DNA of 64,000 nucleotides. Origin: an uncultured Alphaproteobacteria bacterium. GTDB taxonomy: Bacteria; Pseudomonadota; Alphaproteobacteria; Methylaequorales; Methylaequoraceae. The stretch is taken from the NCBI GenBank assembly GCA_902595755.1, contig CACJRF010000004.1, positions 1 to 64,000 on the forward strand, given 5' to 3'. Shown here piece after piece: positions 50,420-59,953 of the stretch (position 1 is its first letter; each line of letters begins with the position of its first letter). A model generated the notes under the pieces. It worked only from the letters and a program-made list of their open reading frames with translations. It had not been told where the DNA came from and made no database searches. A program made the translations under genes and the position numbers.

Positions 50420-52252
50420 ATGAGTATTTTGAAAAAAAGCATCGTTGCTTCTGCTGCTTTAGCTCTTCCATTCGCTGTAAGTGCTAATTCTAAGCTAGAA
50501 AAAATGATGAAAGATCCTAACCAATGGGTACAACAGTCTGGTGATTATGCTGGACACCGTTACTCAGAGTTAGATCAAATCAACAAAAGTAACGTTGGTA
50601 GCTTAAAAGTCGCTTGGACTTTTTCTACTGGTGTTTTAAGAGGTCACGAAGGTGGTCCACTAGTAATTGGTGATACAATGTATGTACATACAGCTATTCC
50701 AAATATTGTGTACGCTTTAGATCTTAATGATAACCAAAGAATCATTTGGAAATACAACCCTGTAAAAGGTGGTAAGTATCCTGGTGGTGAAACTATGGAC
50801 AGAGTTATCTCAGTTATGTGTTGTGATAACGTAAACCGTGGTGTTAACTATCATCCAAATGGAACTATCGTTCTACACGCTGCTGATACTTCAGTGATTG
50901 CATTAGACGCTAAAACTGGTAAAGAGAAATGGATTACAACTAATCTACACGCTGGTACTGGTAAATATGGTGTTTCTGCATCAACTGGTTCAGGTCAACC
51001 TTTCATTATCAAAGATACTGTAGGTGTTGGTTGTTCTGGTGCTGAATTTGGTGTTAGATGTAACTGGACAAGTTATGACATCAAAAGCGGTAAAAGACTT
51101 TGGAGAGCATACAGCATGGGTCCAGATAAGGACATGCTTGTAGATCCAAACAAAACTACCTCTATGTTAAAACCAATTGGTAAGGATTCTTCACTGAAAA
51201 CTTGGCCTGGTGATTCATGGAAAATTGGTGGTGGATCAATTTGGGGTTTCTACGGTTATGACTCTAAATTAAATACATTGTACTACGGTACAGGTAACCC
51301 ATCTACATGGAATCCAGTTGTTCGTCCTGGTGACAACAAATGGTCTATGACAATTAACGCTCGTAATCCTGACAATGGTATGGCTAAGTGGTTATATCAA
51401 ATGACTCCTTACGATGAGTGGGATTATGACGGTGTTAACGAGATGATTCTTGTTGACATGAAAGTAAAAGGTAAAAACCGTCAAGCACTTGTACACTTCG
51501 ACAGAAATGGATTCGCTTACACAATGGATAGAGCTTCTGGTGAGCTTTTAGTTGCTGAAAAGTATGATCCTGCTGTTAACTGGGCAACTCACGTTGACAT
51601 GAAAACAGGTCGTCCACAAGTCGTTGACAGATATTCAACTGCACACCAAGGTGAAGATGTTAACACTACTAACATCTGCCCAGCGGCTCTAGGTACTAAA
51701 GACCAACAGCCTGCTGCATACGATAGAATGTCTGGACTATTCATGGTACCAACAAACCACGTTTGTATGGACTATGAGCCGTTCAAGGTAGACTACGTAG
51801 CTGGTAACGCTTATGTTGGTGCTACATTATCAATGTACCCAGCCCCAGGCGGAACACACCTAGGTAACTTCATTGGATGGGATGCTGACAAAGGTAAGAT
51901 CGTATGGTCTAACCCTGAGCCTTTCTCTGTATGGAGTGGTGCAATGGCTACAGCTGGCGGAATTACTTTCTATGGTACATTAGAAGGTTATGCTAAAGCT
52001 GTAGAAAGTAAAACTGGTAAAGAACTATTCTCGTTCAAAACACCTTCTGGTATTATCGGTAACTTCATGTCTTACACTCACAAAGGTAAGCAATATGTTG
52101 GTATCCTATCAGGTGTAGGTGGATGGGCCGGAATTGGTCTAGCTGCTGGTCTAACTGATCCAACTGCAGGTTTAGGTGCTGTTGGTGCATATTCTGCACT
52201 AAGTAGCCACACTGCACTTGGTGGTGTTTTAACTGTCTTCGCTCTACCGTAG
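50420..52252 (+). CDS. xoxF: Lanthanide-dependent, PQQ-containing methanol dehydrogenase XoxF
   Basis: [30 protein letters not shown] vicinal Cys; EWDYDGVNE with the additional Asp diagnostic of lanthanide MDHs; signal peptide. Confidence 0.97.
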   Translation: MSILKKSIVASAALALPFAVSANSKLEKMMKDPNQWVQQSGDYAGHRYSELDQINKSNVGSLKVAWTFSTGVLRGHEGGPLVIGDTMYVHTAIPNIVYALDLNDNQRIIWKYNPVKGGKYPGGETMDRVISVMCCDNVNRGVNYHPNGTIVLHAADTSVIALDAKTGKEKWITTNLHAGTGKYGVSASTGSGQPFIIKDTVGVGCSGAEFGVRCNWTSYDIKSGKRLWRAYSMGPDKDMLVDPNKTTSMLKPIGKDSSLKTWPGDSWKIGGGSIWGFYGYDSKLNTLYYGTGNPSTWNPVVRPGDNKWSMTINARNPDNGMAKWLYQMTPYDEWDYDGVNEMILVDMKVKGKNRQALVHFDRNGFAYTMDRASGELLVAEKYDPAVNWATHVDMKTGRPQVVDRYSTAHQGEDVNTTNICPAALGTKDQQPAAYDRMSGLFMVPTNHVCMDYEPFKVDYVAGNAYVGATLSMYPAPGGTHLGNFIGWDADKGKIVWSNPEPFSVWSGAMATAGGITFYGTLEGYAKAVESKTGKELFSFKTPSGIIGNFMSYTHKGKQYVGILSGVGGWAGIGLAAGLTDPTAGLGAVGAYSALSSHTALGGVLTVFALP

Positions 52253-52280
52253 TAGCGTAAGAATAGTTTAAGCTTTAAAA

Positions 52281-52314
52281 GGGCCCGGACATTTAGTTCG
52301 GGCCTTTTTTTTTT
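52281..52314 (+). terminator. Rho-independent terminator of xoxF
   Basis: GGGCCCGGACATTTAGTTCGGGCC followed by T10. Confidence 0.88.
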
Positions 52315-52404
52315 AAAAAAATTAAACAAATTTGTTGAGATTTAGGTATAATTTACAATATAAATAATATATATTTTTTTAATGATTAACAGGACTTGAA
52401 AACT

Positions 52405-53016
52405 ATGAAATTTAAATTTAACTACTTAATCTTAGCTGCATTTTTGACAGCAAATTTTAGTGCCAAAGCTATACCGACTCCTGAGGCAGTTGAACCGCAA
52501 TATGATGATGACGGAAATCCAACATATAAAGTTGTTTATGGTAAAGGGGATAGATTAAAAGCCGATGGTACACCTCTCAATCTAATCCAAATTGAATGTC
52601 AAGGAAAAGCGGTTGACATGGTATCCGATGAAGAACTTGATAAATGTAGAGGTGATGATAGCTTAGTTGAAATGAAATACGGATGGATGGATTTTGCAAC
52701 TTACAAAGGTTGGAGAGCATATCACGCTGAGTGTCATGTATGCCATGGTCCGGATGCGATGGGAAGTACATATGCACCCTCATTAATGACTTCTGTACAA
52801 CAAGGTATGACATGGGATGCATTCTTCGACGTAATCATTAATGGTAGAGGTGTTGAGCAAGGTGCTCAAAAAGGTAACGTTATGCCTGCTTTTGGTGAAA
52901 ACACCAATGTTGCTCCTCATATTGAAGATATGTTCAGATATGTTAAAGCTCGCGCTGATGGTAAGATCAGAAGAGGTGTAAGACTTCCTAAGTTACCAAA
53001 ATTTAAAGAGGAATAA
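52405..53016 (+). CDS. xoxG: Cytochrome c, XoxG-like electron acceptor (start at ATG 52405)
   Basis: Single CHVCHG heme motif (AYHAECHVCHGPDAMGSTYAPSL), signal peptide, directly after xoxF. Confidence 0.92.
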   Translation: MKFKFNYLILAAFLTANFSAKAIPTPEAVEPQYDDDGNPTYKVVYGKGDRLKADGTPLNLIQIECQGKAVDMVSDEELDKCRGDDSLVEMKYGWMDFATYKGWRAYHAECHVCHGPDAMGSTYAPSLMTSVQQGMTWDAFFDVIINGRGVEQGAQKGNVMPAFGENTNVAPHIEDMFRYVKARADGKIRRGVRLPKLPKFKEE

Positions 53017-53051
53017 AAAGTAATCGGATAGTCATAACGGCTATCCCCTCA

Positions 53052-53936
53052 TTGCTGATGCTAAAATTCATTTTCACATTTTCAATCCTCTTATATAGCT
53101 CTTTTACTTTAGCTAGAGAAAGTGCTATCGAAGCCGTAGATACAGAAAATCTGAGAGTTTGTGCAGACCCATCCAACCTTCCTTTTTCCAATGAAAGTAA
53201 ACAAGGCTATGAAAATGATATTGCTGATCTTCTTGGTAAGGAATTAGGTATACCTGTTGTTTATGATTTTTTTCCGCAGGTTATAGGTTATGTTAGAAAT
53301 ACTTTAAACAAAAAAAAATGCGATATTATTATTGGAATCACAGCCAGTAATGACTTAGTCCTCAACACAGTGCCATACATGAGGTGGTCTTATGGAATGT
53401 TTTATTTAAAGGACAATGGAATTGAAGTCGATAGACCCAATCACCCTCAACTAGCAGAACTAAGTATTGGTGCTCAAGCGGGAACCCCCCCTACGTTTGT
53501 TCTTCAAAGATATAACTTAATGGGTCGTGTAAGACCATACAATCTAACCTTTGATCCTAGAAAAGCAGTTATTGGAGAAACCATGATTGATGATCTCATT
53601 GACGGATTGACAGATATTGTTTTTATGTCAGGACCAATAGCTAGTCATTATCTTCATAAAAAAGGATTCGATAAAAGTAAATTCGTTTATATTCCTTTGG
53701 AAACTACAGATCAAGGTTGGGGGCGAATGGACTATTACACGACAATGGGTGTGAGAGATGGTGAAACAGATTGGAAAAAAAAATTGAATAGATTTATAAA
53801 AGCCAATCAGAAAGAGATTGATAAAATTTTAGCCAAACATAATATTCCAATATTAAGTTTAAGACCTGGTAAGAGAAAAAAAGCGGAAGAATCCACAACT
53901 GATGCTTTAATTAAGGGTAGAGCTCCGGTTAGGTAG
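53052..53936 (+). CDS. xoxJ: XoxJ/MxaJ-like periplasmic binding protein
   Basis: NLRVCADPSNLPFSNESKQGYENDIADLLGKELGIPVVYDFFPQ; xoxFGJ order. Confidence 0.92.
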   Translation: MLMLKFIFTFSILLYSSFTLARESAIEAVDTENLRVCADPSNLPFSNESKQGYENDIADLLGKELGIPVVYDFFPQVIGYVRNTLNKKKCDIIIGITASNDLVLNTVPYMRWSYGMFYLKDNGIEVDRPNHPQLAELSIGAQAGTPPTFVLQRYNLMGRVRPYNLTFDPRKAVIGETMIDDLIDGLTDIVFMSGPIASHYLHKKGFDKSKFVYIPLETTDQGWGRMDYYTTMGVRDGETDWKKKLNRFIKANQKEIDKILAKHNIPILSLRPGKRKKAEESTTDALIKGRAPVR

Positions 53937-55065
53937 GGGAATTAAATCGAACTCCATATCTTCTATAGATAAATTCAGGGGGTGGTCTTTTTGCTTCATC
54001 AGCAGCCATAGAAAAAATTTCTTGATGCAATGGTGACAAAGAGCATGCTGGGTCTGTGTTTTTTGCATCTCCAGTTAATGCCATTGCTTGACACCTACAT
54101 CCACCCCAGTCTATTTCTTTTCTATCACAGGTTTTACAAGGATCTGGCATCCAATCTGTACCTCTGTATATATTGAATGCTTCGGAGTTTTCCCATATCC
54201 ATTTAAGACTTTTTTCTCTTACATTATCGAATTTCAGATGCGGTATTGTTTCAGCAGCATGACAAGGCAACACATCACCTTTGGGATTCATATTGAGAAA
54301 TCTTCTTCCCCATCCACCCATGCAGTTTTTAGGATGTTTAGCATAATAGTCTGGAATTACATAATCTATAACTAGTTTACCTTTTAAGTCTACTCTTGCC
54401 TTTTCAACTATTTCAGTTGCATGATCGAGCTGATCTGGAGTAGGAATAAAAGCCGCTCTATTTTTGAGTGCCCATCCATAATACTGAACTTGAGCAATTT
54501 CAACTCGTTCTGCATCAAGGTCAAGTGCCATCTGAATGAAATTTTCTAAATTATCAATGTTCTGTCTATGAACAACACAATTACAAGTTAGAGGCAAATC
54601 AACATCTCTCACCCACTTTGCAACTTCTAGTTTTTTCTCGTGACCACCTTTAAAGCCGCCAATTCTATCTGCATTTTCACTCTCAGTATCCTGAAATGAT
54701 AGTTGAACATGTTCTAAGCCAAGTTCTTCTAGCTTTTTTAATCTATCTGGATTAAGAAGTACCCCTGATGTAATCAAGTTTGTGTATAAACCTTTCTTAG
54801 TGCAATGCCCAACTATATCTTCCAGATCATGCCTCACTGTAGGTTCACCTCCTGACAAATGAATTTGATGCATACCTATTTCAACTGCTTGGTCTATTAC
54901 AGATTTCCATTCTTCTGTAGTTAGTTCTCCAGTTTTTTTCTCAAGTTGAACAGGATTTGAGCAATAGGGACATTGTAACGGACACCTATGAGATAGTTCA
55001 GCTAATAGGGCAAGAGGAGGTTGAATGCCATGCTCAGAAGCTTTTTTTAATTTCACATCATCCAT
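53929..55065 (-). CDS. pqqE: PqqA peptide cyclase (radical SAM)
   Basis: LLAELSHRCPLQCPYCSNPVQL; HLSGGEPTVRHDLEDIV; C-terminal SPASM Cys residues. Confidence 0.97.
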   Translation of the reverse strand: MDDVKLKKASEHGIQPPLALLAELSHRCPLQCPYCSNPVQLEKKTGELTTEEWKSVIDQAVEIGMHQIHLSGGEPTVRHDLEDIVGHCTKKGLYTNLITSGVLLNPDRLKKLEELGLEHVQLSFQDTESENADRIGGFKGGHEKKLEVAKWVRDVDLPLTCNCVVHRQNIDNLENFIQMALDLDAERVEIAQVQYYGWALKNRAAFIPTPDQLDHATEIVEKARVDLKGKLVIDYVIPDYYAKHPKNCMGGWGRRFLNMNPKGDVLPCHAAETIPHLKFDNVREKSLKWIWENSEAFNIYRGTDWMPDPCKTCDRKEIDWGGCRCQAMALTGDAKNTDPACSLSPLHQEIFSMAADEAKRPPPEFIYRRYGVRFNSPT

Positions 55066-55350
55066 TTTCTTCTATAAACCCTTTATCAGATAAATCTTGC
55101 AACATTTCTATTACGTCATCAAGGATTGTTTCAAGTGGGGCATTAAATTTTTTACTTAATTCGTTTGCTATAATTTTCACAGTTTTTTCTCCATCGACAA
55201 GCTGAAGGATCTCAACTGCAATTGGATCCATTTTGACCAGTCTCTCGGGAGCAAGAATAACCCACTCTTTTCTTGGTTTATTAAACCTAAATCTAACATG
55301 TTTAGGAAACTTTGGAACAATACTCTCATTTATCTTCAATATATCTGTCA
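55058..55350 (-). CDS. pqqD: PQQ biosynthesis peptide chaperone PqqD (likely start MTDILKINESIVP)
   Basis: VRFRFNKPRKEWVILAPERLVKMDPIAVEILQLVDGEKTVKIIANEL. Confidence 0.93.
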
Positions 55351-56111
55351 TTAAAATCCTCTGGCATGAAGGCACCTGGTGGTACATGCCCATTTATATA
55401 TGCATGATAAAGTGCATCTTGTTGAACCCACAACACATCAGTTTTAAATTTCAAAGCCTCACATACAGCTTCCTGTTCTGTTCGTGTTTTAGCATTTTTT
55501 ATTGCATAATTTAAAACAAAGTCAGCGTCATCGGTTGCTTGATCAACACGCTTTTTAAAATAAGCCATGGTATTATCATTTATAAAATCATAATTTTCAA
55601 GCATACCAACTATTCTTTCTTTATGAATTTTAGGAGCAAAAAGCTCGGTAAGTGAAGATGTAATTCCTTCAAGCAAAGAATTGTTTTTCACATAGTTTAC
55701 ATATGAGTCAACAGCAAAACGAGTTGCAGGAAGGATACCATCTGTTGATTTTACATAACTTCTCTCTAAATCTAATCCGTCCGTAAGCTTGTACCATCTC
55801 TCAATTCCTCCCTCATCATCTTTTCTTCCATCATGATCTAAAATTCTTTTGATCCAGACTCTTCTCAAATCTGGATCTTTAATTCTTGACATCAAGGCTG
55901 AATCTTTAATTGATATATTGATCTGATAATAATATCTGTTAAGCGCCCACGCTTGAACCTGACCTTTATTAAGCATGCCATTATGCAATAGGTGATGAAA
56001 TTTACAATTATCATGATACCTCTCTTTACCTATATTTCTTAGTTTTTGTTCAAACTCTGCATGAGTCATTGGTTGGGACTCATTTTGTATTTTCATTGCT
56101 GCGTTATTCAT
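55326..56111 (-). CDS. pqqC: Pyrroloquinoline-quinone synthase PqqC
   Basis: ERYHDNCKFHHLLHNGMLNKGQVQAWALNRYYYQINISIKDSALMSR. Confidence 0.96.
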   Translation of the reverse strand: MNNAAMKIQNESQPMTHAEFEQKLRNIGKERYHDNCKFHHLLHNGMLNKGQVQAWALNRYYYQINISIKDSALMSRIKDPDLRRVWIKRILDHDGRKDDEGGIERWYKLTDGLDLERSYVKSTDGILPATRFAVDSYVNYVKNNSLLEGITSSLTELFAPKIHKERIVGMLENYDFINDNTMAYFKKRVDQATDDADFVLNYAIKNAKTRTEQEAVCEALKFKTDVLWVQQDALYHAYINGHVPPGAFMPEDFNDRYIEDK

Positions 56112-57043
56112 AAATTAATCTCCATTCCATCATAACTTACTTGCCATCCATTTTCCTCAACAATTTTTCGTTCATCAGAGGAAGGAAGCAAAATTGGATT
56201 TGTTGTATTAATATGTATATAAATCTTTTTATTTATTTTTAAATCTTTTAAAGCTTCCATGGAACCGTCTTCACCAGAGTTATTCATATGTCCCATTCTT
56301 TGACCAGTTTTCTCTCCAACATTTTTTGAAGCCATTTCATCGTTTTTCCATAATGTTCCATCGAAAAGTATCATTTCGCATTCCTTTATTCGCTCTGAAA
56401 GTTCATCCGTCATCTTTGCGCACGCTGGAATATAGAAAAAAAACTTATTATCCTTTTTAGATGAAATTTTTAATCCAATAGTATCACCTTCCTGAGTTCC
56501 AAAATTTTCTCCTTTAGATTCGTCCTCCAACCATAGAGCAATTTTTCCTGGAACTTCAAAGGCTTCTATCACTAAATCAGATCCCTCACCATTTTTTTTT
56601 AAAAGTTCAAAACTTTTATTCATAGGAAGTTCTCTTCTATCAACGTAATCTGGGTTCAAGACATTAAATATTGAATTTTCCTTGAGAACTGAATGAACTC
56701 TAGGGTGAGCATAAACTGCTAGATCCTGCCTTTCTCTTAGAGTTAAAAGTCCTGCAACATGATCCACATCGCCATTAGTTAAAACAACACCACTTATAGG
56801 GCTATGTCTTGAAAAATTTTTATCTGGATGCATTTGTTTGTTATTGAGAATTTGGGACCCCAAATCAGGTGATGCATTAAACAAGAACCAGTCACTTCCA
56901 TTTGCAGTAACGGCAATAGAGGATTGTGTTCTAGGTGATGTTCCAACTTCTTTATCTCTGACAGCAATACTCACATCACTATTACAGTTCCATTGAGGTG
57001 AACCTCCTCCTGCAGCTGAACCAAGAACTAATACCTTTAACAT
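56108..57043 (-). CDS. pqqB: PqqB
   Basis: LKVLVLGSAAGGGSPQWNCNSDV; VVLTNGDVDHVAGLLTLRE; FDGTLWKNDEMA. Confidence 0.96.
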   Translation of the reverse strand: MLKVLVLGSAAGGGSPQWNCNSDVSIAVRDKEVGTSPRTQSSIAVTANGSDWFLFNASPDLGSQILNNKQMHPDKNFSRHSPISGVVLTNGDVDHVAGLLTLRERQDLAVYAHPRVHSVLKENSIFNVLNPDYVDRRELPMNKSFELLKKNGEGSDLVIEAFEVPGKIALWLEDESKGENFGTQEGDTIGLKISSKKDNKFFFYIPACAKMTDELSERIKECEMILFDGTLWKNDEMASKNVGEKTGQRMGHMNNSGEDGSMEALKDLKINKKIYIHINTTNPILLPSSDERKIVEENGWQVSYDGMEINL

Positions 57044-57062
57044 AATTTAATCCCAAAAAAAT

Positions 57063-57092
57063 GCCCCTTAAGGCAAATTTGACTTAAGGGGC
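57063..57092 (-). terminator. Terminator-like hairpin between pqqA and pqqB
   Basis: GCCCCTTAAG-10 nt-CTTAAGGGGC followed on the minus strand by ATTTTTTT, about 20 nt before the pqqB ATG. Confidence 0.75.
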
Positions 57093-57110
57093 TTTAGCTT
57101 ATGCTAAGAA

Positions 57111-57188
57111 TTACTTCTCAGCGCAAGCGTAAGAATTGATTTCAAGACCTACAGAGATCTCAGAAATCATTGGTTTTGTCCAAGCCAT
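57111..57188 (-). CDS. pqqA: PQQ precursor peptide PqqA (not in ORF track)
   Basis: MAWTKPMISEISVGLEINSYACAEK*; conserved E-x3-Y core (EINSY) immediately upstream of pqqB. Confidence 0.95.
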   Translation of the reverse strand: MAWTKPMISEISVGLEINSYACAEK

Positions 57189-57322
57189 AATTAACTCCTT
57201 GTTATAGATTAGACTTTAGCTCACTATGAGCTAACATTGTTTATACTAAAAATAGTCTTAAAGTAAACTGATAGTAACATTCATTTAAAATTCATCTTTT
57301 TTAGAATGATTCTACTTAATAT

Positions 57323-57985
57323 TTACTTTATTAATGAAAGAATTTCTCTTGATTGATAGCCAAGTCTTTGGGTATTAAATACAGGTTCTTCACATATATA
57401 TTCTGTTAGTTTGGTCCTTTGATCAAACACTTTTGTATTCCATTCGAGTTGAGAAGCTGCATCTTTGAACTGATTACTTTTTTGATCTAATTTTTCTTTT
57501 CTAAACTTTCTTATCAACTTCGAAGATGATCCGATAGCCTTTCTGAGGTCTTCCTGTCTTTCAACAAATTTTATTATACCCTTATATTGTCTAGATCTTC
57601 TATCTTTTGCTTTCTGGTAAAGTCCTGCAAATAAGAAAATTAACTTTTCTTTTTGTTCTGCCTTTTTAATCAAACCAGCGTAAGTATATTTCTTTGCAAA
57701 TTCATTGATAAGCTGTTTGCCAACTTTTTCATTTAATGTTGGGTCTGATAAGGTGTTCACGTATTCTATTACATCATCATGCTTCCACCAATCTTTTAAT
57801 GCGCTGTCGATTGATGGTCCTTGCCATATTGTTGATAAATTAAGCTGTGGGTTATAAACTTGATCGCATGGCCATTTCTTAGGTGGTTTATCTTTAGAAG
57901 CGGAATGAACATTCGACACAAAAATCAAGAAAAAAGAAAAAACAAAAAAACTAAAAAACTTATTAAACATAAAATTACCTTTCAT
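57323..57985 (-). CDS. Exported protein of unknown function in the pqq/ABC cluster
   Basis: Signal peptide (FFSFFVFSFFLIFVSNVHSA) then a basic helical protein. Confidence 0.6.
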   Translation of the reverse strand: MKGNFMFNKFFSFFVFSFFLIFVSNVHSASKDKPPKKWPCDQVYNPQLNLSTIWQGPSIDSALKDWWKHDDVIEYVNTLSDPTLNEKVGKQLINEFAKKYTYAGLIKKAEQKEKLIFLFAGLYQKAKDRRSRQYKGIIKFVERQEDLRKAIGSSSKLIRKFRKEKLDQKSNQFKDAASQLEWNTKVFDQRTKLTEYICEEPVFNTQRLGYQSREILSLIK

Positions 57986-57988
57986 ATA

Positions 57989-58411
57989 TTATCTAACTTT
58001 AAATACACCTTTCATACCTTTAGACTGAAGCCCCTCTATTTCAAACTCGTAATCACCCGGACGGATAGGAACAAATTTAATCTCAATTTCTCCTTCTCTT
58101 TCAAGTTCAATTTCATTAATTACTTGAGTATCTATTTCTATACCTTCAACTTCAATTCCTCTTACCCAGATGTTTCTGAAGAAATCTTCAGCTTCTATTT
58201 CATATTCTTTGAATCCCATACTTGAGATTTCGAGCCTATAAGCTTTACCGGTTTCCATTTCAAAAATTTTCTGAGACATGTCATAGTCGCTTTTTTCAGA
58301 ACCTAATTTTAGCTCAAGTTTTTTTGCTCTGATAGCTAGGTCTCCTTTTCCCAATACATTATTTGAAACGATGAGAATTGAAAACAATAAAATTCCTCTT
58401 AAAAAGATCAT
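57989..58411 (-). CDS. Exported Glu-rich beta protein, possibly cupredoxin-like (lut-cluster small exported protein)
   Basis: Signal peptide; IWVRGIEVEGIEIDTQVINEIELEREGEIEIKFVPIRPGDYEFEIEG; translationally coupled to ABC permease. Confidence 0.6.
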   Translation of the reverse strand: MIFLRGILLFSILIVSNNVLGKGDLAIRAKKLELKLGSEKSDYDMSQKIFEMETGKAYRLEISSMGFKEYEIEAEDFFRNIWVRGIEVEGIEIDTQVINEIELEREGEIEIKFVPIRPGDYEFEIEGLQSKGMKGVFKVR

Positions 58412-59211
58412 TTGCCAGCCTTCTTTTGTAAATTTCCCCTACTCGGATCATATCCTAATATGGACAAAAACAAAAATATTAAAGTAAATATAATAATCCC
58501 TATAGAATACTCAATATTAATTTGCGAGTATAGTGAAAATCTTATTGACTCAACTGCATAAGTAAATGGATTATAAAAGCATACATAATACAACCATTCA
58601 CTTGTCTCCTCAATTTTCCATAAAGGATACAGTGCGGATGACGCAAAAAACATTGGGAAAATTACAAAATTCATTACCCCAGCGAAATTCTCAAGTTGTT
58701 TAATAGCCGATGATAAAAACATACCAAGTGAGCCAAGCATTAATCCAGAAATAATTAGTGCTGGTAGGATTGTTATGTAACCTGAAACTGGGGGAATTAT
58801 ATCCCAAAGTGAGGCAATTATTAAAAAGGCATAAACTTGTAAAATTGAGACGAAAACGCCTGCTAAAAGCTTTGATACTAAAAGAAACCATCTCGGAATT
58901 GGACTAACTAGCATAGTTTTCATACTACCCATTTCTCTATCATAAACCATTGAAAGTGAGCTTTGCATTCCATTAAATAACTGTATCATTGCGATAAGAC
59001 CTGGTGCAATGTAAACTTCGTATGGAATATAGGTTTCATATGGAGGAATAATCGAAACTCCCAAAACTGACCTAAAGCCTGCTGCAAAAATACCAAGCCA
59101 TACTAACGGTCTTACCAAAGCGGAAAAAAATCTCTCTTTCTGATGAACAAATCTTAAAGCTTCTCTTAAGACAATGCCATTAAAGCATCTTAGGTAAATA
59201 ATTAAACTCAT
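58408..59211 (-). CDS. ABC-2 type permease of PQQ/lanthanide-associated ABC system (lut-like)
   Basis: Hydrophobic; SSLSMVYDREMGSMKTMLVSPIPRWFLLVSKLLAG; FPMFFASSALYPLWKI. Confidence 0.88.
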   Translation of the reverse strand: MSLIIYLRCFNGIVLREALRFVHQKERFFSALVRPLVWLGIFAAGFRSVLGVSIIPPYETYIPYEVYIAPGLIAMIQLFNGMQSSLSMVYDREMGSMKTMLVSPIPRWFLLVSKLLAGVFVSILQVYAFLIIASLWDIIPPVSGYITILPALIISGLMLGSLGMFLSSAIKQLENFAGVMNFVIFPMFFASSALYPLWKIEETSEWLYYVCFYNPFTYAVESIRFSLYSQINIEYSIGIIIFTLIFLFLSILGYDPSRGNLQKKAGK

Positions 59212-59942
59212 GTCTTAATTCCTACTAGTTTATTAAATGCTTCTCTTATATTTTTTGTCTTTGTTTTCTTTACTATTTTTTCAACGTCACCAGAATCTAA
59301 AACTTTTCCTTTGTCAATAATAACAACTTTTTCACCTTTATCTATTTCATCTATAAGGTGAGTTGCCCAAAGAACAGCTAATTTATTTTTTTTACAAAGA
59401 GTTTTAACATGATTAAGAATAAGTTGTCTTGATCCTATATCAAGACCAACTGTTGGTTCATCCAGTAAAAGTAATTTAGGTTCATGTATAAGAGCCCTGG
59501 CTATCTCAACTCTTCTTCTTTGGCCACCAGAAAGTGATCTTACTTTTTTCTTTAGCTGATCATCCATTTTTATTCTAGTGATTTCTTTAATTATTTTTTC
59601 ACTTGCATCTAACTTACTAATCCCATGAAGTGATGAGTGATAATTTAAATTTTCGCTTACACTCAAATCCAAATCAAGAGTTGGCTGCTGAAATACAACT
59701 CCAATATGCTTCAAAGCATTTACAGATTGAGATCTCACATTATATCCATAAATTTCGATTGATCCAGAGTTGTTATTATATAAACGAGTGATTAACGAAT
59801 AGAGGGTAGTTTTACCAGCACCGTTTAGTCCTAAAAGAACTGTAAAGTCACCTGGCTTAATTTCCAAACTAACTTTATCCAATGCTTTAAAATCTCCAAA
59901 ATTATGAGATACTTTTTTTATGGACAAAGCTGGGATTTGCAT
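59208..59942 (-). CDS. ABC transporter ATP-binding protein (TIGR03864-like)
   Basis: LLGLNGAGKTTLYSLITRLY; VRSLSGGQRRRVEIARALIHEPKLLLLDEPTVGLD. Confidence 0.93.
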   Translation of the reverse strand: MQIPALSIKKVSHNFGDFKALDKVSLEIKPGDFTVLLGLNGAGKTTLYSLITRLYNNNSGSIEIYGYNVRSQSVNALKHIGVVFQQPTLDLDLSVSENLNYHSSLHGISKLDASEKIIKEITRIKMDDQLKKKVRSLSGGQRRRVEIARALIHEPKLLLLDEPTVGLDIGSRQLILNHVKTLCKKNKLAVLWATHLIDEIDKGEKVVIIDKGKVLDSGDVEKIVKKTKTKNIREAFNKLVGIKT

Positions 59943-59953
59943 GTTTAGAATAT

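Noticed and set aside
52078-52329. 83-aa minus-strand ORF at the xoxF 3' end
   Set aside because: Antisense to conserved XoxF C-terminus and includes the terminator.
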